Origin: Clostridiales bacterium
Lineage (GTDB): Bacteria > Bacillota > Clostridia > Saccharofermentanales > UBA5734
Assembly (NCBI GenBank): GCA_003532195.1
Contig: DOFA01000229.1
Span: 19,637 to 26,414, forward strand
Length of the DNA stretch: 6,778 bases
Reading direction: 5' to 3'
Of the stretch, positions 6,353 through 6,778 are shown one piece after another. Each line of letters begins with the position of its first letter. Position 1 is the stretch's first letter. Below the pieces are notes generated by a model, which was not told where the DNA came from, ran no database searches, and saw nothing but the letters and a program-made list of their open reading frames with translations. Both the position numbers and the translations under genes were made by a program.

Positions 6353-6778
6353 ATGAACTTGCAGAAAAGGCTCATTCTGACCAATCTGTCCCTGCTGGTA
6401 TTCCCGCCGGTGGTTACCCTGGTGCTGTCTGTGCTGGCCTACATGCTGTTGTCCACGGTATCAGGGCCCGGATTTCATTATGCCGACTATGAAAAAGCAG
6501 TCTTGATCCGCTACGAGATGTTTTCAGCCGCTGCCGCCATCTGGCGCCAGTCTCCTGAATCAGTCGCCCGGGAAGAATTTGTCCAATACCTGGCCGCCCG
6601 CATGTCCGATGTCTCTGCCGAAGTCATTGTGACACGCGATGGAACCAGCCTTTTTGCGACAAGCGGTGTCAGCCCCATCGATGCGGAAATCGAAACACAG
6701 TTGGCATCTGCAGCCTCAACCGGCCGGATGACCATCAACAAGATCCTCTATGTTCGCCATGCTCACCGTTTCACCTTT
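6353..6778 (+). CDS. N-terminal part of a probable sensor histidine kinase, 3' end outside window
   Basis: 142 codons open to the right edge. ATG 6353 follows GAGAGG (6338-6343) at 9 bases. MNLQKRLILTN followed by a transmembrane helix (about 12-34) is the usual opening of membrane sensor kinases with a HAMP domain. Residues 35-142 form a predicted extracytoplasmic sensor region containing a helical part (YADYEKAVLIRYEMFSAAAAI, 43-63) and an alpha/beta part with VIVTRDGTSLFATSG (91-105), which resembles a PAS-like/CACHE-type fold. The HAMP, phosphoacceptor and ATPase domains would lie beyond the window, so kinase function is inferred from the N terminus and from its place behind an ABC-2 transporter, where such sensors are common in Bacillota. 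A different membrane signalling protein is possible. Confidence 0.72.
   Translation, partial: MNLQKRLILTNLSLLVFPPVVTLVLSVLAYMLLSTVSGPGFHYADYEKAVLIRYEMFSAAAAIWRQSPESVAREEFVQYLAARMSDVSAEVIVTRDGTSLFATSGVSPIDAEIETQLASAASTGRMTINKILYVRHAHRFTF

Overview
The window looks like a chromosomal segment of a Gram-positive anaerobe-type bacterium, most likely Bacillota (Clostridia or a close relative). This rests on strong AGGAGG-like ribosome binding sites, a clostridial-type phosphofructokinase carrying GGNGTHKTA and PKTIDND motifs, a BcrA-type ABC transporter next to a sensor kinase, and classical signal peptides. The assignment is an inference from protein style; no phylogenetic marker is present. No rRNA, tRNA, CRISPR array, insertion sequence or phage gene was seen.

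The left half is read from the minus strand. From right to left it holds a short TspO/MBR protein gene (2710-3099) followed by a small uncharacterised membrane protein (2303-2641), probably one operon. Next come a 6-phosphofructokinase with a GTG start (946-2040), a 469-base stretch without a convincing gene (477-945), and the 5' part of a secreted protein with a beta-sandwich carbohydrate-associated module (1-476). That last gene runs off the left edge.

The right half is read from the plus strand, divergently from tspO. It holds an exported 446-residue protein of unknown function (3333-4673), an intrinsic terminator (4718-4751), an ABC transporter ATPase (4834-5577), its ABC-2 type permease overlapping it by 14 bases (5564-6316), and the start of a membrane protein that looks like a sensor histidine kinase (6353 to the right edge).

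The most coherent unit is the right-hand block. A secreted protein, a two-gene exporter and a sensor together resemble the envelope-stress or antimicrobial-peptide response modules of Bacillota. The terminator after the secreted gene suggests that it is made in larger amounts than the transporter, which would depend on read-through or on a promoter I could not identify. The substrate and the signal cannot be read from the sequence. The left-half genes look like housekeeping or accessory genes with no obvious functional link to this block.
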